A DNA stretch of 36,085 bases from an uncultured Gemmatimonadota bacterium (GTDB taxonomy: Bacteria > Latescibacterota > UBA2968 > UBA8231), in NCBI GenBank assembly GCA_903893785.1, contig CAITNQ010000234.1, forward strand, positions 1 to 36,085, written 5' to 3'. A program made the translations under genes and the position numbers. Shown here in pieces: positions 24,843-33,612 of the stretch; within the stretch, counting starts at the first letter, position 1, and the number at the start of each line of letters is the position of its first letter. The notes beneath the pieces were generated by a model that saw nothing but the letters and a program-made list of their open reading frames with translations, was not told the DNA's origin and made no database searches.

Positions 24843-26540
24843 ATGCCGCGTCTGAACATCCTTGCCCTGGCAGTCTTGTTCGTGGCAGTCGCCGCCCGGG
24901 CTGACTTCCCGCGCAAGAAGCTCATCGAACTGGGTTGGGACCAACCGAACACCGGCCAGCTCCGGCAGTACCACGCCCAGATGCAGGCCACGGCGCCCTT
25001 CGATGGCGTTGTCATGGTGGTCTCCTTCAAAGCCGAGGGCCGCGCTTTCGATGAGGACCTGCTCGACGCCGTCCCCTGGCAGCGCGACTGGCTAACCGTG
25101 CCCCTGGCCGACCTCCAGGCGTGCCGTTTCACGCGCTTTACCGATAACTTCATCCGCGTGAACTGCACCCCGGGCACCGTGGCCTGGGAGGACGACGCCG
25201 GCTGGGCGGCGGTGGCGGCCAAACTCGGGCACCTCGCCTGGTTGGCGCGTCAGTCGGGCGCTCGCGGTTTCTGCTTCGACCCGGAATCCTACGGGGCGCG
25301 CCTGTTCCGTTGGGATCCGGACCGCATCGCGACCTTTGCCCAGGCCCAGGCCCTAGCCCGCAAGCGCGGGGTGCAGGTGATGGCCGACGTCGTGCGCGAA
25401 TACCCTGACATCACCTTTCTCTCCCTGTGGATGTTGAGCCTCAACCGGGCTCAAGCCGCCACCGACGAACCGGATGCCGCCCTGCAGACTACCGACTACG
25501 GCCTCTGGCCCGCGTTCGTCAACGGCCTGCTCGACGCGGCCGCGCCCCAGACGCGTTTTGTCGACGGCTGCGAGTTCGGCTACTACCAGGACGACCGGCT
25601 CGGGTACCTGGAGTTGTACCAGAGCATGCGCTGCACGCAGGGAGCGCAGATGCGCCTGATCGCGCCAGAGAACCGGGCTCGCTACAACGCCCAGGTGACC
25701 GCCGGCTTTGGCTTCTACCTCGACCGCTACGCCAACCCCGAAGGGGCCAAGTACTACATCGCTCCGCTGCCCGGGGGCACCCGCGTCCAGCGCCTGCGCG
25801 CCAACCTGCGAGCGGCTCTCGACGTGGCCGACGAGTACGTCTGGGTGTACGGTGAGCAGTGCCGTTGGTGGCCGACGGGCGGCCGCTTCGATGCCATGGT
25901 CAAGGACTCCTCGGGTCAGGGTCGCCTGTGGGAGGATATGCTGCCGGGCATCACCGCCGCCATCGAGATGGTGCGCGACCCGGCTGCCATGGCTGCCCGT
26001 GCGGCCGAGCACCGTAACCCTCAGTCCAACCTGGTGCGCAACCCCGGCATGGATGCCGATCCGGCTGTCGTCCTGCCCGCCGACGCTGCGCCCAAGGCCA
26101 GCGACTGGACCCAGAGCGTCATCCCCGGGTACCACCAATGGCAAAACGAGGGCTCTGCGGGAGCTTTCACGTGGGACCGCGCCGCGGGTATGGCCCGGAT
26201 CCAGGGTTGCGGCGACGGTTGCCTGATCCAGCAGGTGGCCGTCAGGCCTGGCGAGGAACTGCTCGTGGAGGCCCAGGGCGACGGCCGCGGCAGCCGTACC
26301 GTCACCGCCCGTTGGCAGACTCCCGAGGGCAGGTGGACCGCCCTTAGCGCCGACGTGACGCTGTCGCTCCGGCCGACGTCTGCGGGCCAGCCCGAGTTGG
26401 CCCGCGGCCTGGCCACAGTACCGCCGGGCGCCGGCTACCTGGTGCTGTTGCTGTCCGTGCAGGGGCAGCGGCCAAGCGAGTCCTGCCGTTTCGACAACGT
26501 CGGTGTGTACCGGGTCGCCGAGCTGCTGGTCGGCCCTTGA
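24843..26540 (+). CDS. Secreted TIM-barrel-like protein with jelly-roll C-terminus
   Basis: This 565-residue protein starts at ATG 24843 (GGAGG about 11 nt upstream). The signal peptide (residues 1-20, cut after ARA) marks export. The mature N-terminus, KKLIELGWDQPNTGQLRQYH followed by TAPFDGVVMVVSFKAEG, belongs to a group of planctomycete/armatimonadete-type proteins of unknown activity. GARGFCFDPESYG followed later by VDGCEFGYYQD look like strand ends of a TIM barrel with acidic residues at the active-site face. Residues from about 400 on (NLVRNPGMDADP, then FTWDRAAGMARIQGCGDGCL, ending SCRFDNVGVYRV) match the jelly-roll of CBM4/9-like modules, which often bind carbohydrate. Glycoside hydrolase activity is likely but unproven. 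Confidence 0.8.
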   Translation: MPRLNILALAVLFVAVAARADFPRKKLIELGWDQPNTGQLRQYHAQMQATAPFDGVVMVVSFKAEGRAFDEDLLDAVPWQRDWLTVPLADLQACRFTRFTDNFIRVNCTPGTVAWEDDAGWAAVAAKLGHLAWLARQSGARGFCFDPESYGARLFRWDPDRIATFAQAQALARKRGVQVMADVVREYPDITFLSLWMLSLNRAQAATDEPDAALQTTDYGLWPAFVNGLLDAAAPQTRFVDGCEFGYYQDDRLGYLELYQSMRCTQGAQMRLIAPENRARYNAQVTAGFGFYLDRYANPEGAKYYIAPLPGGTRVQRLRANLRAALDVADEYVWVYGEQCRWWPTGGRFDAMVKDSSGQGRLWEDMLPGITAAIEMVRDPAAMAARAAEHRNPQSNLVRNPGMDADPAVVLPADAAPKASDWTQSVIPGYHQWQNEGSAGAFTWDRAAGMARIQGCGDGCLIQQVAVRPGEELLVEAQGDGRGSRTVTARWQTPEGRWTALSADVTLSLRPTSAGQPELARGLATVPPGAGYLVLLLSVQGQRPSESCRFDNVGVYRVAELLVGP

Positions 26541-26849
26541 GCATCAATGGGGGACCGGGGTGCGGTTCGGGCGGATGTTGGGCGGTGTCCGGCCACCCCG
26601 CCAAGCACACGGGTCTCCCCTGCGTGAGCCGCCTGGCGGGGCATCGTGACGGCGGTTGTCGTCATTCCCGTACGGCGCGGGCGGGCGGGGCTCGGTCGGT
26701 TCAGGAGAACCGTGCCCGATCATCCTGCCGACCGAGTCTTCCATGAAGGGCTGGGTCCGGCCGAAACGCGAGCCAGCCTGCACGCCCCGGTTCGTTGTGC
26801 ATGGTCCCGATGCACCCAGCTCCGTCACCCGGCGAGAGAGGATGGCGAG
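26541..26849. other. 309-bp intergenic region
   Basis: It lies between two co-directional genes. The sequence is GC-rich with several short inverted repeats but no definite promoter. The SD (GAGAGGA) of the membrane protein gene lies at its end. I see nothing else. Confidence 0.35.
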
Positions 26850-27608
26850 ATGAACCCCCGAAGCGGCAGCACGGCCAGCAAGGTCCCGGAAGTGGTCTGG
26901 GTCTTTTGGATGATCAAGATCCTGGCCACCACCCTCGGCGAAACGGGTGGCGACGCGCTGTCCATGTCGCTCGACCTCGGCTACCTGCTGAGCACGGCCA
27001 TCTTCGCCGCCCTCTTCCTCTTGGCGGTGTTCGTCCAGATAAGGGCGGCCGAGTTCCATCCTGTCATCTACTGGGTCACCATCATCGCGACTACCACAGT
27101 GGGCACAACACTGGCCGATTTCGCTGACCGATCGCTCGGCATCGGCTATGCCGGCGGCAGCGCCATCCTGCTGCTGCTGCTGGCCGCTACGCTGTTCATG
27201 TGGCATCGGTCCCTGGGTTCCGTGTCGGTCTCGTCCATCTGCTCGCCCAAAGCCGAGATGTTCTACTGGACCACGATCATGTTCTCGCAGACCCTGGGCA
27301 CCGCCTTGGGGGACTGGACCGCGGACTCCGAAGGCCTCGGCTATGCCAGCAGCGCGCTGATATTCGGCGCCTTGCTAGCCCTCATCGCCGCGCTCTACTT
27401 CGTCCGGCGCGTCAACCGAACCGGGTTGTTCTGGGCCGCTTTCATCCTGACCCGGCCCCTGGGCGCTGTCGTTGGCGATTTCCTTGACAAGCCGCTTGAT
27501 CACGGTGGCCTGGCGTTGGACCGGTTCACGGCTTCCGGTGTGCTGATCGGGCTGATCGCGCTCAGCCTCATCGTCTTCAGGCAGCGACCGGCGCCCAGCA
27601 CCCACTAG
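26850..27608 (+). CDS. COG4705-like membrane protein with four internal repeats
   Basis: This 252-residue polytopic protein starts at ATG 26850 behind GAGAGGA. Eight helices are arranged as four copies of a two-helix unit. Each begins with a similar amphipathic stretch: WMIKILATTLGETGGD (from 20), WVTIIATTTVGTTLAD (75), WTTIMFSQTLGTALGD (140) and WAAFILTRPLGAVVGD (195). Each is followed by a short loop, Gly-Tyr in three of the four, and a second helix. This matches COG4705 'membrane-anchored' proteins, which begin with KVPEV as here (residues 11-15). The conserved polar Thr/Gly/Asp faces could line a shared pore or binding site. Function unknown. Confidence 0.82.
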   Translation: MNPRSGSTASKVPEVVWVFWMIKILATTLGETGGDALSMSLDLGYLLSTAIFAALFLLAVFVQIRAAEFHPVIYWVTIIATTTVGTTLADFADRSLGIGYAGGSAILLLLLAATLFMWHRSLGSVSVSSICSPKAEMFYWTTIMFSQTLGTALGDWTADSEGLGYASSALIFGALLALIAALYFVRRVNRTGLFWAAFILTRPLGAVVGDFLDKPLDHGGLALDRFTASGVLIGLIALSLIVFRQRPAPSTH

Positions 27609-28010
27609 CGCGTCAGCAGGCCACCGGCGGCGACGCCGCCACCCCGATGCACCGCCGCGTGAACCGGCTGCGGCCACCCCCCGCTGCACGGGCCCCCGGC
27701 GGCGGTCCCTGCGGCGCGCTCCGCCGGGGGGCGATGAACGCACCGAGGTCCATGGCCCGTCGCGTGACCCCCCCTGGGGTCCCGGCGGTCGTTGGTCCGT
27801 GTCGGCCTGTCGTGCGCGGCAAAGCCCCCTGTGCCACCCCCGCGCGCGAGGGCGGCCTCCCCTCCACCGCCCGTGTTGCGGCGGCAGGGAATGCCGGGCA
27901 CTGGCCACGCATCCTAGTCAGTGAGCCCAACGCCACGAACCTGAGTCATTGCCGGATTTGCCGGTCGCGGTACCTGGTGGAGTCGGCGGGCTATCCGGAA
28001 AGGTTGGCCG
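27609..28010. other. 402-bp intergenic region
   Basis: It lies between the COG4705-like gene and the sigma factor fusion. A GGCGG/CCGCC stem-loop at 27626-27640 may end the upstream transcript. The rest is GC-rich with no clear -35/-10 for the sigma gene. Confidence 0.35.
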
Positions 28011-30290
28011 ATGCGAACGAGCGACGGCAGGGCCCGCGGCGATGCCGCCGCTGGCGCTGCTGGGCAGTTGGATGGCGCCGCCGGCGAAGATGCCGCCCGG
28101 GTGGATGGCGTTGGGGTGGCCGATGCCGCGCCGGTGGGCGACAACGGCCCGGACCAAGCCACGCAGGTGGCCGATAGCGCGCTCGTGGCATCGGCGCGCG
28201 AGGGTGATGCCGAGGCGTTTGGCCGCCTCGTGGCCCGTTACGCGCCGTTGGTGCAGGCGGTCTGCCGGGCCCTGGTGGGGGTAGAGGCGGCACCGGACCT
28301 GGCGCAGGACGCCTTCGTTGCCGCCTGGTTCGGCCTGCCGGCGCTGCGCGACCCGGCACGTCTGCCGGGCTGGCTGCGCACCCTGACCGTGAACGAGTGC
28401 CGCATGTGGCGGCGCCAACGCGCTACCGAGCGCCAGGCCTTGGCGCGCCTCGAGCACGGCGCGGCCGCCGCGGTGGCCGACACGTCCGAAGCGCCGTCGC
28501 GTCTGGCCGCAGGACTGGCTCGATTGTCGCAGGACCACCGGCTGGCCTTGGCGCTGCATTACGGCGAGGGGTTGGCGTGTGAGCAGATAGCGGCGTTCCT
28601 GGATGTGTCGGTGGGGACCGTGATGAGTCGACTGCATCGAGCGCGGGCGCGCTTGCGGCAAGGAGCTGAAGCCATGGCCGGTGATGACCGGGGAGACAGG
28701 GAGGCCGACCTGCTACGACGCACGGTCGTCGCCGAGATCGAGGCGCTGCTGCGCCTTTCCGAACAGGCGGTGCGCGCTGAGCCCGTCGGTGGGAACAACG
28801 TGTACCGCTTGCCTGCCTGCCGCAAGCTGGGTGCGCTGCTCAATGGTTCGCCCGAACTCGTCCGGTCCGTGCTGGCCGCCATCGACCCCGTGCTGGCCCC
28901 GTATGTCGCCAATCGTCTGCGGCACGCCGGGCAGGCCGCCATTGGCGTGGCGGTCAGCTGTGCGCTGGCCGGTGACCCCGACCTGCGCCGGCCGGCCCGG
29001 CAGGTCCTCGGCCACCTCCTGGCCAGGGGAGTCGACCAGGCCAATCGCGAACCCTACTTCACCCTGCCCCTGCGGCTGCCGGCGGAATTCCTGCTCGACG
29101 CTCTCGTTTCGTTCCCGGCCGCCGCCGAAGACAAGGTGGCGCTGCTGGCGGACCTGCTGCCTGGTTGCCAAGATGACGCCACCGTCATCCTGATGGGTTC
29201 GGCGCTCCTGTGCTGGCCCGACCTGTCGCTGCCGTCGCTGTGGCAGCGCTGGCGGTCGGCGGCCAGCGAAGGCGGCCCGGTGCTTGCCGTGCTGGCCCGC
29301 TTCGGCGTGCGGTTCCTGGCTCTGCTGGGCCCCGAGTTGGCCAGCCACGATCCCGCCCGGGTGGTGCGTGCCCTCGACGGTACCCGCGCCGTAGCCCGGT
29401 TGGTCGGCAGGTCAGTCTTGACCCGGTCTGACAGCACCGACGCAGCCCTTGAGTGGCGGACCGGCGGGGGCCTGCTGCGCGACGCCATCGACCCGCAGAC
29501 ACGGGGGCTCACCTGCGAAGCGTTGACGCGCCTGCTATCGCACCCCTCTGCCGCGGTCCGCACCGCCGCAGCGGTCGCCCTGGGCGGTCTGGGTGGCACC
29601 GAATGCGCGCCCGCCCTTGAGCGTTTGCTCGCCCACGCGGACCCTGGCACGCGGGTCGCCGCCATCCGTGGGTTGGCCAGCGCTGGGGACGCCGCGCGGG
29701 TGCAACGGCTGGCTGCGGTTACCGCCAATCCCGCCGAAGAGACGTTGGTGCGGCGTGCGGCGGTGCAGGCCCTGCGGCAACTTGAGGTCGCTGAGGCCGA
29801 TGAAACGCTGCTCCTCCTGATCGGCGATCCCGAGCTCCAGTCCGAGGCCATCGCGGCGCTGGGCGAGTTGGGCACCCCGGCCGCCGACGCCGCCCTGGCG
29901 GCACTCGGCAAGGGCCCGGACCGCACCCTGGCGCGGCTGGCTGCCACGGCCATCTGCCGCGCCGGCGCGCAACGGTCCGTTCCGTCGCCCACTACCTGCG
30001 AACGGTTGCGGCGCGTCCGTGGCCAGGACGCGCGCCCGTTGCTGCACATTTCCGTGGTTGGCGCGCTGCGCAGCCTGCCGCAGGACCGGTCCTACCGTGA
30101 ACCTGAGTTGACTCGGTACATCAGTTCGGTGTGCGGCGATTTTTCGACGACGCGCCGTGAACTGATCATGAACCGCCTAATGGCGCGTCAAGACGGCGTG
30201 TACGAAATGACCGAAGCAGGCCGCGCCGTGTGGCGTGTCGAGCGATGGTTGGCCGACCCGGACAGCCGCATTGGTAGGTGCTCGGGCTGA
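28011..30290 (+). CDS. ECF sigma factor fused to HEAT repeats and DUF2087
   Basis: The protein has 759 residues, against about 190 for a normal ECF factor. ATG 28011 follows GGAAAGG. Residues 57-137 are sigma region 2 (LVASAREGDAEAFGRLVARY, APDLAQDAFVAAW, LRTLTVNECRMWRRQR). Residues 168-217 are region 4, with the helix-turn-helix CEQIAAFLDVSVGTVMSRLH. A long alpha-helical region follows. From about 490 to 660 it contains several HEAT/PBS-lyase-like repeats: VRTAAAVALGGLGG, TRVAAIRGLASAGD, VRRAAVQALRQLE, QSEAIAALGELG. Residues 695-740 (YREPELTRYI.., FSTTRRELIMNRLMARQDGV) match the DUF2087 winged-helix-like domain. The tail may act as a built-in anti-sigma or sensor. No separate anti-sigma gene is adjacent. 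Confidence 0.88.
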   Translation: MRTSDGRARGDAAAGAAGQLDGAAGEDAARVDGVGVADAAPVGDNGPDQATQVADSALVASAREGDAEAFGRLVARYAPLVQAVCRALVGVEAAPDLAQDAFVAAWFGLPALRDPARLPGWLRTLTVNECRMWRRQRATERQALARLEHGAAAAVADTSEAPSRLAAGLARLSQDHRLALALHYGEGLACEQIAAFLDVSVGTVMSRLHRARARLRQGAEAMAGDDRGDREADLLRRTVVAEIEALLRLSEQAVRAEPVGGNNVYRLPACRKLGALLNGSPELVRSVLAAIDPVLAPYVANRLRHAGQAAIGVAVSCALAGDPDLRRPARQVLGHLLARGVDQANREPYFTLPLRLPAEFLLDALVSFPAAAEDKVALLADLLPGCQDDATVILMGSALLCWPDLSLPSLWQRWRSAASEGGPVLAVLARFGVRFLALLGPELASHDPARVVRALDGTRAVARLVGRSVLTRSDSTDAALEWRTGGGLLRDAIDPQTRGLTCEALTRLLSHPSAAVRTAAAVALGGLGGTECAPALERLLAHADPGTRVAAIRGLASAGDAARVQRLAAVTANPAEETLVRRAAVQALRQLEVAEADETLLLLIGDPELQSEAIAALGELGTPAADAALAALGKGPDRTLARLAATAICRAGAQRSVPSPTTCERLRRVRGQDARPLLHISVVGALRSLPQDRSYREPELTRYISSVCGDFSTTRRELIMNRLMARQDGVYEMTEAGRAVWRVERWLADPDSRIGRCSG

Positions 30291-30328
30291 CCCGGTTTCG
30301 GGCCAGTCCACGGCGCCCTGGCGCCGGC

Positions 30329-30342
30329 GCCGCCAGCGGCGG
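30329..30342. terminator. Hairpin between convergent genes
   Basis: CCGCC (30330-30334) and GGCGG (30338-30342) flank AGC. A wider GGCCAG/CTGGCC pair surrounds it at 30301-30306 and 30349-30354. It lies between the sigma gene stop and the opposing dehydratase stop. Confidence 0.25.
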
Positions 30343-30402
30343 ATCGCGCTGGCCTGACGGTCCCATGGCCTGACGTCGTCACCGCCGCGGGCCGTGCGAC
30401 CG

Positions 30403-31146
30403 TTACTCGCCGGGGAAATGCCCGCGGTATTCGAGCCCCAGGAGCTCGCGCGAGCGGGCCACGTTGCAGTACGCGTCGGCGCCAGGATGGCTGGCCGTGT
30501 GCAAGATATCAAAGGCGATGCGGTCGTTCTCCAGCGCCAGGTGGCAGGCTTCCGCCAGGTCGTGCCGGCAGACCCAGCCCAGGCCGCCGCGCGCCGGTGA
30601 CCCGTCGCGGTAGATCAGCCGCCGGCTGTCGCCGATGCTGCACGGCCGGAAGATGATGATGGGCAAGCCGTAGGCGTCGTGGTACTGTCGGCATACCTCC
30701 TCCTGTAGGCGCTTGGTGATACCATACAGGTCGCCCTCCTGACTGCGCACCTCCGAGGAGAGGAACCGCCCACCCGGGTGCTGCACAACGCAGGAGCTCA
30801 TCTGGACCACGCGCCGGAGCCCGCGCCGACGGGCCACCTCGAGCACGTTCCACATGCCCTTCACATTGATCAGAAACGGCTTGACGCTGTCCTCGGGCGC
30901 GTCCTGATAGCCGAAGTAGGCCGTCAGATTGACCACCCCGTCCATGCCCTGCAACGCGCTGTCGACGGCGTTGAAGTCGGCGATGTCGCCATACACCTTC
31001 TCCCCCTCCCAGTCGCCATCGAACCGCCGGTACACCTCCCACGCGGCCGGATCGTGGTCGAACGCGCGGACCTGGTGGCGCCCGGCGAAATGCCGCAGCA
31101 CCGCCCGCCCAACCCACCCGGCTGCGCCCATGACCGCCACTTTCAT
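30403..31146 (-). CDS. NAD-dependent epimerase/dehydratase (extended SDR)
   Basis: This 247-residue protein starts at ATG 31146 with SD GGAGGCGG. The nucleotide loop is GAAGWVGR (residues 7-14), Asp30 follows the second strand (VRAFD, NAD preference), the catalytic Ser is in MSSC (117/118), and the active-site pair is Tyr141 and Lys145 in YGITK. It ends with the shortened C-terminal lobe of the oxidoreductase group related to UDP-sugar and uronate dehydrogenases. The likely substrate is a nucleotide sugar, sugar acid or related hydroxy acid. It is transcribed divergently from the family-10-like hydrolase gene and has a good promoter candidate upstream. Confidence 0.9.
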   Translation of the reverse strand: MKVAVMGAAGWVGRAVLRHFAGRHQVRAFDHDPAAWEVYRRFDGDWEGEKVYGDIADFNAVDSALQGMDGVVNLTAYFGYQDAPEDSVKPFLINVKGMWNVLEVARRRGLRRVVQMSSCVVQHPGGRFLSSEVRSQEGDLYGITKRLQEEVCRQYHDAYGLPIIIFRPCSIGDSRRLIYRDGSPARGGLGWVCRHDLAEACHLALENDRIAFDILHTASHPGADAYCNVARSRELLGLEYRGHFPGE

Positions 31147-31190
31147 GTTGCCGCCTCCGTACTGATCTTCATGGGGCCGACCTGGCGGGT

Positions 31191-31220
31191 ACTATATGGG
31201 CACAGAGCCCGGGCTGTCCA
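31191..31220 (-). promoter_or_regulatory. Sigma-70-type promoter for the epimerase/dehydratase
   Basis: On the minus strand TGGACA (31220-31215) and TATAGT (31196-31191; five of six bases match consensus) are 18 bp apart. It is one of the few AT-rich islands in the area. Transcription would begin near 31184, giving a leader of about 40 nt. Confidence 0.45.
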
Positions 31221-31230
31221 CTAACCTGGC

Positions 31231-31321
31231 CGGGCCTGCCTGCGGCGTGCGCCCGTTGAGTCCGGCCGAGGGGCGCGGCGGCGCGTCACCCGTCGCCGGC
31301 GGGCCTGCCTGCGGCGTGCGC
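31231..31321. repeat. Two copies of a 22-bp direct repeat
   Basis: The 22-base sequence at 31231-31252, beginning CGGGCCTGCC and ending GGCGTGCGC, recurs identically at 31300-31321, 69 bp apart start to start. It could be a regulator binding site pair or an intergenic repeat family. No third copy was seen nearby. Confidence 0.6.
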
Positions 31322-31541
31322 ATGTCGGGTCCGGGCCCCGTGGGTTGCTGGCCCTCCGGCCGGTACGCGCGACGCTAACCGGTACGGCTGCGCCGGCATC
31401 TGCCCGGGCAGCGTGTGCGGCTACCCGGGGCCGGCCGGACACGGCCTTGAAAGGCAGCGTCCAAGACCTGAGTGCAGGCGCCGTTTCGCCCGCGGCAACG
31501 GCAATCCAGACCCATACCGCCCGCGGTCACGGGGAGGAATC

Positions 31542-33383
31542 ATGGCCAACAGGGAGCCATCGAACACCCGCTGCCCGGCGCGGCAACCGGGCCCTGGCGA
31601 CAGGAGGGTTGGAGTCCATTCGCTGGCGCAGGACGCCGGTTGGTCGGCTGGTTGCGCGGTACACGACGGCGGCGCCGATGGCAAAATCGTGGGGGGCGGC
31701 CGCCCCGCTCCCTTGCCGCTCAGTACGGCCCCAGCCGGGCTGGGGGCTGCGGCCGCCGGCCCGACGCCGGCTCCGGCCGGCGCGAGCGAAGTTCGGGACG
31801 GGCCTGGCGGGCGGACGGGTGCCGCCTTGTCCACCGACCTGGCGGCGGCGCGCCGCGCGGCCGTTGGCCGGCCCCGTCGCCTGATCTACAATGACGATGG
31901 CTGCGGCCCCATCCTGCAGCCGGGCGGCGGTACGCCCGAGGGGTTCCTGCGGGGCCCCCATAGCCGCCTGCGCGCCGTGACGGGCAGTCAGGTGGACAGC
32001 GTGTTCATCTGCTCCGGGGCTACCCACGTGCTCAACCACCGCTCGGCGGTTACCCAGTCGTATGCCGATATCGCTGAGCAGTACGCGATCGGTGGCGAGT
32101 GGGAGGTGTTCCGCGCCAACCTGCGGTTGCTGGAAGCCCTCGACACGGACCCGATCCAACTCACCATCGACTTCTGCCGTGAGCACGGGCTGGAGGTAGT
32201 GTACTCGCACCGCATCAATGACATCCACAACCAGTTTCTGGAAATCGAACGGTCTACCTGGTTCCGCGAGCACCCTGAATACTGGCTCAACACGCCGGCC
32301 GACGCCGCCCGGGCCGGCGGCGGCGACTCGCCGCGTCACTGGTGGTCGGCGCTGGACTTCGCGCAGCCGCCCGTGCTCGATTTCCTGGCCCGCATCCAGC
32401 AGGATGTCTGCGGCCGGTACGACCTGGACGGCGTCGAGACCGATTACTTTCGCTCGCCCATGTTCTTTCGCCCGAACCTGGACTTCCAGCCGGCCACCCC
32501 GGCGCAGCTCGGGATCCTGACCCAGTTCCAGCGCCGGTTGCAGGTAGTCCACCGGCAAGCCAGCGCCAGGCGCGGCCGCCCGCTGCTGACCGTCGCCCGC
32601 GTCCCGGCCACGGTGGCCACCTGTCGTCACGTTGGCATCGATATCGAGCGCTGGTTGCGTGAGGGGCTGGTGGACGTGCTCACCGTGGGCGGTGGATATG
32701 TCCCCTTCACCGAGCCCCTGGATGAATTGGTCGCGCTGGCGCGGGCTGCGGGGGTACCCCTCTACGCCACCATCAGCACCTCAGGCATGCGCGGGCCGGA
32801 GAACCGCTACAGCACCCACGAGGCCTGGCGCGGCGCGGCTGCCAACATGTGGCATGCCGGTGTCGACGGCATCGTCACCTTCAACCTTTTCCCCAGCGAG
32901 CCGGATCCCCGGTTCCACGACCTTGGGGCACCGGCCACGTTGGCAGGGAAGGACAAGCTGTTCGCCATCGATTGCACGCGCATCCTGGAAGGTGACTTGG
33001 TGCAGGGCATCGCCCAATCCCAGGCGCTGCCGTTGCCCATTCCGGCCAACGGCCGGGCCGCCCGCGTGGTGCTGCCGGTGGGCGACGACCTTGCCGCCGC
33101 TGCCGGTGTGCTGACCCGCCTGCAGCTGCGCCTGCATCTGCCCGCAGGCGACGCTGCCCCTGCCGTCCAGGTTCGCCTGAACGGCGTGCCCCTGACCCCC
33201 GCCGGGTCGCCGTCGGCCGGTTGGCTGGCGTATGAACCGCCGGCCGACCTGTTCCGGCTTGGCGCCAACGAGTTGCTCGTGCAGGTGGTGTCGCCTGCGG
33301 GCGTCGACGGGGTGCCGTTGACTGAGCTCGTGCACGCGGAGTTGGAGGTCCGCTATCGTGACGGCGCCGCCGGGGCCCTCTGA
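31542..33383 (+). CDS. Family-10-like glycosyl hydrolase
   Basis: This 613-residue protein starts at ATG 31542 behind the near-perfect SD GGGGAGGAATC. Homology to the family-10-like hydrolase group (PF02638-type architecture) starts near residue 110: RLIYNDDGCGPI, an EHGLEVVYSHRINDIHNQF segment, TWFREHPEYWLN, an RYDLDGVETDYFRSPMFFRP motif with the Asp/Glu pair expected at the barrel end, and VDVLTVGGGYVPFTEPLDEL. The C-terminal 120 residues form a beta-rich accessory domain. The first about 105 residues are Pro/Ala/Gly-rich, with no signal peptide or obvious fold. This is odd for a family usually exported, and a hidden frameshift or a wrong start cannot be excluded. The neighbours (RraA, dehydratase, MFS) suggest sugar or sugar-acid metabolism. 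Confidence 0.8.
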   Translation: MANREPSNTRCPARQPGPGDRRVGVHSLAQDAGWSAGCAVHDGGADGKIVGGGRPAPLPLSTAPAGLGAAAAGPTPAPAGASEVRDGPGGRTGAALSTDLAAARRAAVGRPRRLIYNDDGCGPILQPGGGTPEGFLRGPHSRLRAVTGSQVDSVFICSGATHVLNHRSAVTQSYADIAEQYAIGGEWEVFRANLRLLEALDTDPIQLTIDFCREHGLEVVYSHRINDIHNQFLEIERSTWFREHPEYWLNTPADAARAGGGDSPRHWWSALDFAQPPVLDFLARIQQDVCGRYDLDGVETDYFRSPMFFRPNLDFQPATPAQLGILTQFQRRLQVVHRQASARRGRPLLTVARVPATVATCRHVGIDIERWLREGLVDVLTVGGGYVPFTEPLDELVALARAAGVPLYATISTSGMRGPENRYSTHEAWRGAAANMWHAGVDGIVTFNLFPSEPDPRFHDLGAPATLAGKDKLFAIDCTRILEGDLVQGIAQSQALPLPIPANGRAARVVLPVGDDLAAAAGVLTRLQLRLHLPAGDAAPAVQVRLNGVPLTPAGSPSAGWLAYEPPADLFRLGANELLVQVVSPAGVDGVPLTELVHAELEVRYRDGAAGAL

Positions 33384-33612
33384 CCGGCCGCTCGATCGCC
33401 GCGCGGTAGACTTCTGCCGGAGCCTCGGTGGCCCCGCCCGGCTGCCACCCCACCGCGGGGGTGCCAGGGGCGGGCCGGTGCGCTGCCTTGCCGGCGCCCC
33501 CGCCCGTGAACCGACGGCGCCACCGGCGTGGCATTGCTCTACCGCGCCAGGCAGCCGACCTTCTCGACCGACCCCGCCATTCCCACGGCCCTCTGACGGA
33601 GCCCGCCCTGAC

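Larger units (their letters stand above)
31147..31541. other. Divergent intergenic region with promoter and direct repeat
   Basis: This 395-bp region between the dehydratase (-) and the family-10-like gene (+) contains the minus promoter at 31191-31220 and two copies of a 22-bp direct repeat. Its right end carries the strong SD (GGGGAGGAA) of the hydrolase. No gene is seen. Confidence 0.4.
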
